This document shows, in pieces, positions 58,275-64,000 of a stretch of DNA of 64,000 nucleotides. Position numbers and translations under genes: made by a program. The stretch covers positions 61,874,071 to 61,938,070 of the forward strand of contig CM064432.1 of assembly GCA_032690845.1 (NCBI GenBank). Direction: 5' to 3'. The notes below the pieces were generated by a model. It did not search any database. It worked only from the letters and a program-made list of their open reading frames with translations, and was not told where the DNA came from. The stretch's first letter is position 1; each line of letters begins with the position of its first letter. The stretch is from Eleusine coracana subsp. coracana (lineage: Eukaryota; Streptophyta; Magnoliopsida; Poales; Poaceae).

Positions 58275-58640
58275 GCTTATGATCAAGCTTGTCGCAGAAG
58301 TGGCCCGTTCACGAAAATCGATGGGCTAATGTTGAACGCTGTGAGCCGCGCGCGCATTCAGTCCATGGGCCCCTTGAAGAAGTTGGATCTCGCGATCGAA
58401 TTTCTGGCCTGGATGACCAAGCTTATCACCGAAGCGACCCATTCACAAAACTCGTTGGGCCACATTTGACCGCTGCGAGCCGTGCGCCCACTCAGACGAC
58501 GGGCCCGATGAAGGAGTTGGAATGCGATCGCGATTCACAACACCAGGCCGAGGTGTGAAGCGGCCCGTTTGTAATGAATCGCTAGCCAGAGTTCACTCAA
58601 TTGATGGCACTGTTGTACAAGTTGGATCGCAACGACACGC
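58275..58640. repeat. Repeat array B: three diverged units
   Basis: Same pattern as array A: units at about 58284-58410, 58411-58556 and 58557-58640. The last units of both arrays share AAGCGGCCCGTTTG, AATGAATCGCT, GCCAG, CACTCAAT and ATGGCACTGTTG. The preceding TTGGATCGTGAT and AATAATCGCAATCC (58240-58275) match 56150-56177 before array A, so the two arrays are copies of one larger segment. Confidence 0.65.
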
Positions 58641-59635
58641 GCGCATGCACGTTCGTGATCCCTCAGGTGAGAGTGAAAAAAAAAAGACGAAATTTGACGA
58701 CTGTACAAAAAGCAGGGAGCCATTTCATTTCCTCTATTGGCTTCACAAGCAAGGAAAGGCCAGCAGAGTAAACTAAGCTCAAAAGTCAGAAGGACATCCA
58801 AGTTGGAGGATGATCATCCTATAATTATTCACGCGAACAGTTTGTTCATAATTCTTTGGAGAAAGAAGACACCAACTTGAGTTTAGATATTGAAGATGTA
58901 TAGTACGGCTTCTTTAATATCCCTAAATGTGCTGGTCGGCTAGCGCGCATAATCGTCGTACGGATCGATCCTCATCAGTAGACGAATCCTCGTACTGATC
59001 GATCCACATTAGCCAAGGAACTATATAATGTGTGATGTGTCGTGTGATGGTTGGTTGTCTTTGGGAGGGAATCAAAATCCAGGAAATAAATCCAGGAGAT
59101 CGCATATCGCGTGGAAGGAACAGCCTGTTATTGCCAAATAATTTGGATAATTTGTCTAGTGTACTTATTACTCGTTATTCATGATGATGATCAAAAGGTC
59201 AACGTCGCATATTGCTATTGGCTACACTACGCATATAGCAACAACAACCACGATGACGATGGTAGTGTTTGACGGGAAAAAAATATATCGATGGTGATGG
59301 TAATAGTGCAGTCCACTATGGATTGATGAATCGTATTAGTATATGGTGTTTATTAGAAACAAGGTCTGGTCTAACTCTGGGAACTTGAACTGTCAATAGT
59401 ATGCGTCACAGTGTCGTGTAAGTTTTTTAAGTTTACAGATACGAATTGTATTACAAAATCTTGATCGTAGTTATTGGCCAGAAACTGATCTCTGCCTTGT
59501 CTAAATGCCAGATTTCATGGCTAATGCGAGTATGAGAAACCACCATACTGCAACCCAGTTGTTAATTTGACACAAATATATAGTTAGTGAACCATGATTA
59601 CAAAATGAAGGTATTTGGTTTATCGAAATGATTAA
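58641..59635. other. Spacer
   Basis: Non-coding, AT-rich. Near 58960-59005 the phrase CGTACGGATCGATCC(T/A)CATC / CGTACTGATCGATCCACATT is repeated about 33 bases apart. No gene. Confidence 0.4.
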
Positions 59636-59846
59636 AGGGGTGTTCGTTTACATGGACTAAAGGGCAAAAACTAAATTTTAGTCTAAATTTTAGTTTTACG
59701 GAAATGAACATGAGGAATAAAAGTAGAGCTAAACTTTAGTTCTAGAGAAGAAAAAAGACTAAAAGAAGTGCTAAACTTTAGTCCTCCAAGAGATGCTAAA
59801 GTTTAACTCAAATTTTAGGAGCTAAATTATGAAAACGAACACCCCC
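59636..59846. mobile_element. Tourist-like MITE
   Basis: Ends GGGGTGTTCGTTT and AAACGAACACCCC are perfect 13-base inverted repeats, flanked by TAA on each side (59633-59635 and 59847-59849), the target preference of PIF/Harbinger elements. Internal CTAAA(A/C)TTTAG words form sub-repeats. Length is about 211 bases. Confidence 0.7.
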
Positions 59847-62141
59847 TAAATGGCAGATTGCTCCTTTTTGGGTATACGGTGCATGTTTTGTTCATGCATT
59901 GAAAGAGAGCTTGCTTGAAGCAGATAGTAACATGCATTTTCTAGATCGAGTGTGTATAACTCTCTCTAAAAAAAAAGTGATCAGAATTGAAGGGATGAGC
60001 CTGAGAGGACGCGAAGGGCCAAAAGCACAGAGCATTTTGTATGATACTCAATCCATATCACACATAGATAGTACGAGAACAAGTAGCAGGTAGTGTAGTG
60101 GCCGGGGTTGTGCCTGTTGCAAGGGCAGTCTCTTGTCTAGTAGTATTGGTTCAGTGCAATGTTCATAATAAGGCTGGAGGTGGGGCGGCAGGTAGCCGGG
60201 TCCCGGACAATGCAAGTTGCTCGGCTTCCACACGACATGCGTGCTCATTTCAGTCGGTCGTCGAGAGCAAGCCCGGGACTCACTGCCCACAGACAGATCC
60301 ACGTATCTCGATGGGGATCACCCAATGCAAACGCGCGTGCATTCAGCATCGGCAACATCCAACCACCGTGTACTGCGGCACTAGCTATCCACTGGACCAG
60401 TTGGTCATCTGATGGTCCCAGCACAGGCAAGACATGAACTGCGCGAAATTAAAGTGTCAAGGCCACTTGTTGCCTCGCATGCAGAGAGCGTCGCGGCGGC
60501 AGCTCTTCCTAGCTTGGCGCACTGGCAACTGCACACACACTGCAGGCTGCATGCTCCAGCTCCAGTTGTAGGTTTGGTACTTGTGTGCCGTGCCGGCCGT
60601 GGATAATTTTGCAAACGTGCGGCGATAACGCGACGACAGGGGGAAAGCGGCCAAAAAGGTCCATGAAACCCCACCGTACCCGTGCCGACGCCTTTCGGCT
60701 GCCCGGTAGATCGAGCCAGTGCCCAGTGATGATGTTGTGCCGTTGCCGTCCAACCGCCCATGACCCGGAGCCATAGGTTCAAAAGCCGTCCTAGTTTTTG
60801 GTGAAACCCATCTGGTTTCAATGTACAATAATTGGTTTATCTTAAAAATTGAATCTGCTAGATACTATATCAAAACAATTTTCGGTCAGTTTTTTGGGTT
60901 TATCAGACGAGGAAAAACCTAACACTAGCAATTTCCTGGCGTGGTTGATGCGTGCGTGCGTGCGTGTGTTTATGCATGTATGTGTTAGATGACGGGTCTC
61001 TCTCTCTCTCTCTCAACGCCGGAGCGGCTCGGCCGATGACCCCCATGGCATATATGGCCGGCCAGCGTTCGTACAGGGTTGGATGGTCCTGCTTCCCCTA
61101 GCCATATATAGCTCTTGATCGTGATCCAGGCATCCACCAGCAGGCAGCAGCCGGCTTTTTTGATCGACCAGCCCTGCCGATGCCACGCGTGCTTAATTAC
61201 GGATCGTTTCCATGGCGCGTGTGCAGCCGTGGGCTCGGTCTCTCACCTATCATCGGATAACAACACACTGTGCGGCTCGTGCTCGACCTCGTTCGAGAGG
61301 GACGTGCCATCCGACAACGATGATAATTAAATGAGAAACGTACGTCTTCTGGTTCCAAGTTGCATGTGATGAGATTTATGTCATAGGTCAAAAACCGTTC
61401 AAAATCAATCGGTTTTCATGATTTTTGATAAAACCGGTTTGGTCTAGTTTTATCTGACATATGACTTATTGTAAAAACCGATCCTGTGTACTATAGTAAA
61501 TCAGTTTTCGGTTAATTTTTTCAGTTTACCAATCGATTGTCATAAAAAACTGGCACTGTAGTGTTTTCTTAAGTCCTTGATTCATCATGTATGCAAAATA
61601 TATATGACCCACGCCTACAGTCACAGTGTATTCCCTAACAAACTCGTGTACCTGCATAGTTTACGTACATGTGCATGCTCCAAGTGGTACGACTATTGCT
61701 AGTTTCGCGTCAATTTGCTTGCTGATACAGTGCTGCATTATATATGCCCTGAATGCCTTGACGTCTGGACCATGCATACGTACAACGGTCTGTCTGTCGA
61801 GATGAACAAACGTCTCTATCTACAGCGCGTTATTGCAGCGACATCTTTGATTTGAAAAAAAAAAAAAGAGCAACATGCTCACTGGATCCTTCTCGATCGA
61901 TTGCCCCAGCGCACAGTAACCCGCACGTTGCTTCAGTTAAGCCACATGCACGCATGAGCAAGCAAGGCTGGCTAAGTACTTCCCCTCTGCAGTGCACTGG
62001 CCGAGCACTTGTGCTATCTTCTTCGTCCTTGATTAGCATCATTGCGAACAAGAAAGTGCCGGCCTTCCCAAAAGTTTATCGTTTAATAAGTACTCCTTGT
62101 TAGCATCTTCGTTCACGACAAAGCAGGGCAGAGAGAGGTAA
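59847..62141. other. Spacer with promoter-like stretch
   Basis: There is no convincing gene. At 60950-61120 a GCGTGCGTGCGTGCG run, a (TC)n tract (60999-61013), RY motifs and TATATAG (61105) resemble a plant promoter. It is followed by a 71-codon frame at 61115-61330 that matches nothing known. Words such as TTTTCGGT(C/T)A(G/A)TTTTTT with a following GTTTA(T/C)CA occur at 60880-60903 and 61504-61532, pointing to a shared old repeat. Confidence 0.35.
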
Positions 62142-62143
62142 TA

Positions 62144-62243
62144 CTCCCTCCGTTCTTTTTTTTCTTGTTATTAGAACAAAGCAGCTAGTACAAATTTGCA
62201 CTAGAAAATTTATTCTAACGATAATAAAATAAGAACAGAGGAG
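62144..62243. mobile_element. Stowaway-like MITE
   Basis: Starts CTCCCTCCGTTCTT and ends AAGAACAGAGGAG, with TA on both sides (62142-62143 and 62244-62245). The interior folds back almost completely. It shares the inner GTACAAATTTGCAC-like core with the copy in ABCG intron 8. Confidence 0.75.
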
Positions 62244-62245
62244 TA

Positions 62246-64000
62246 TATGTTAGCATCAGGCAGCTTTCCCCTGAAGATAGTAAAAACAATTTCATCAGGT
62301 GCGATGAAAACAATTCCCCTGCCTATCCATGTGGACGTCCATGTACATTCTTCAGGTGCGATGAAATCAACCAACTCGCCGGGGAGACAGTGGAGCTTTA
62401 ATTTGTTGTCTTTACAACAGATGGATCTAACAATTGCTAAGCTCTCCGTGAACACAAAAGACACTATACCCCTGGAAATGTTATACTATTTTTAGCACCT
62501 GTTTTGGTATTTCGTTATTCTTTTCATTGGGCGGCCCTTGGATATACTCAGAGGACTGCGCTGCTCATCAGCAAAATAAAAGGTACTAGAGCCGCTGCTA
62601 TACTATACCTACGCTGTCGGTCTATACCTAGATGCAAATAGAAAAGAAAAACCGGAGCTACACAGCACCAATCACACAAGCTCCTGATATGCAAATGCGT
62701 TTTCTTTAAACACTGAAGTACGTGCTGCTTATGTGGAGCACAAGAACAACAATCATAAAGATTTCGATCTGACATATATATACTCCAACCAATTGATTTG
62801 CATGCATGAATCCGTGCGCTGTTGGAATATGTACATTGTTTTTTTCCCGACAAAAAGCTCATGATGTAACGCCCAGACAAAATAATTTTTTAAAAAGAAA
62901 TGTTGCAGACGTAATGCGAGTACTCCATTGCTTTGTTGGAACTTGATGGAATCTCCCCTTTTATGAACATGTTGCTTTGGATGAAACAGGTTAGGCATTG
63001 GTGCAGATAAATATTTAAACCTAACTAAGGTCGTATACAGCTACAGCTTGGCAGACTGAACTAGATATATTTCATTATTTTGGGCTTTATCTAATCTGAA
63101 GAAGGACAAGCAGATGCATTTCTTAATTTGGTCGTTTGTACTACTAAACATTTCTCTATATGTAAGGATAAGTAGTCCTAGCGCAAAAGAAATGTTGAAT
63201 GAAATTACGAGAGCTGGCCAGAGAAATAACAGAGAATGACAAGAAGAAACAACAGTGGATAACAACGCCATGCATGTTTTCCTAGGCTCCAACTCCAAGG
63301 CTTGAAGTTGTCTACTGCCCAGGAATCCGGAGTTGCTCCTGCCCCATGCCAAGAGCTGGGAGGGTTCGTGAATGCTCAAATTTTCAGCTACCATAATCTG
63401 CTGTGGAGAGAGGGACAGCTAACTTGAAAGGTACACTAACCTTTTTTTTTCATATGATTTGGATCGACTGACACAGCGACCATAGTACTTGATGATGAGC
63501 ATGCAAAATAATTCAGCATAAAGGTCGTGGACCGTGTCGTTTCGTTTTCAGATAAGGTGCATGTGAGCCAACACGTAAGTTCTACCGACAAATGCATTGT
63601 TCACTGAGAGTGGATTGTTTGTCCGATATGGCCAGCACTATTATTCACGATTCTTTTTGGGTGACGTAATGATTAACAATCTGGGTGAAAAAAAGGAATG
63701 ACTAGAAGACACCCTATGCATTATGTTGCAGCACGGATTAATATAAATGCTGGTAATTTTAACAGTACAAAAAAAATCTTTAAATTCTAATAGATAATGT
63801 AAACACTTGTACATTTTTGTTGAATAAGGTAAAGCAAAATTCAAAGGTCACATAAACGCTCAAAAATCTGAAAATGCGGTTGGAGATTGTCTGTCGCTAA
63901 AAGTAAAATGAAAAATAGGAGTCAGTTGTATAGATATGTTGAATAAAAACATGTGAATAAAAAAAGAGAGGTAACAACATGCTATCTCTACTCTTTTGAG
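62246..64000. other. Right-edge spacer
   Basis: Short frames on both strands match nothing known. A local duplication of TCA(T/G)CAGGTGCGATGAAA-like phrases lies near 62296-62310 and 62351-62366. No RNA gene or coding gene is supported up to the window end. Confidence 0.4.

Noticed and set aside
61380..61560. Possible endogenous viral or AT-hook-like repeat (GGTTTTC/ACCGGTTT words)
   Set aside because: Short simple words only; also found near 60880 and 33790, which fits a decayed low-complexity repeat.
1..64000. CRISPR arrays, operons, bacterial promoters or ribosome binding sites
   Set aside because: The sequence is spliced eukaryotic nuclear DNA; the repeat arrays at 56-58.6 kb lack unique spacers of regular size.
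1..64000. tRNA, rRNA or known microRNA genes
   Set aside because: Scanning by eye for B-box motifs and common plant miRNA sequences gave nothing; tRNAscan-SE and Infernal would be decisive.

Overview
The window is nuclear DNA from a flowering plant, almost certainly a grass. The evidence is spliced genes with GT-AG introns, GC-rich grass-type coding exons in AT-rich flanks, CBF/DREB1 proteins with the monocot-type VRVPG AP2 variant, and many small grass-type DNA transposons (Stowaway, Tourist and hAT MITEs). From memory only, the order bZIP, PDR transporter, TCP, cofactor-sulfurase-like, sorbitol dehydrogenase, DREB1, DREB1, TraB resembles the distal long arm of rice chromosome 8 (SDH Os08g0545200, DREB1J Os08g0545400, DREB1I Os08g0545500). 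That suggests a panicoid relative such as sorghum, but I could not run an alignment.

Layout. 1-4.4 kb: a group I bZIP factor in four exons. 4.4-12.1 kb: gene-free DNA with a MITE, retroelement tails and a copia-like solo LTR. 12.1-21.1 kb: a 22-exon full-size ABCG/PDR transporter whose introns carry Stowaway MITEs and a 24-base poly-C run. 23.9-25.0 kb: an intronless class I TCP factor on the minus strand. 26.7-27.3 kb: a LINE RNase H relic. 28.5-30.7 kb: an intronless PLP-dependent, molybdenum-cofactor-sulfurase-like protein (minus). 34.7-36.5 kb: sorbitol dehydrogenase (plus). 38.3-41.6 kb: two tandem intronless CBF/DREB1 factors (minus). 43.2-44.9 kb: a seven-exon TraB-family protein (plus). 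46.5-47.9 kb: decayed C2-domain and DUF295-like genes. 50.2-51.1 kb: a GT31 galactosyltransferase-like protein (minus). 52-58.6 kb: a graveyard with a TE relic, a truncated histone H4 chimera, two related three-unit repeat arrays, more DUF295 debris and a hAT MITE with its target duplication. 58.6-64 kb: no convincing gene, but Tourist and Stowaway MITEs.

Functionally this is an ordinary gene-rich grass segment, not an operon. A stress theme is suggested by DREB1 regulators beside sorbitol dehydrogenase and a PDR transporter, but nothing here shows co-regulation. The points most worth checking are: a two-residue duplication in the AP2 domain of one DREB1; loss of the final Tyr of the LWSY tail in the other; non-standard splice sites in the TraB gene; the inverted GC gradient and non-canonical first half of the PDR transporter; and the H4 chimera with the repeat arrays. 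I found no clearly new biological system.
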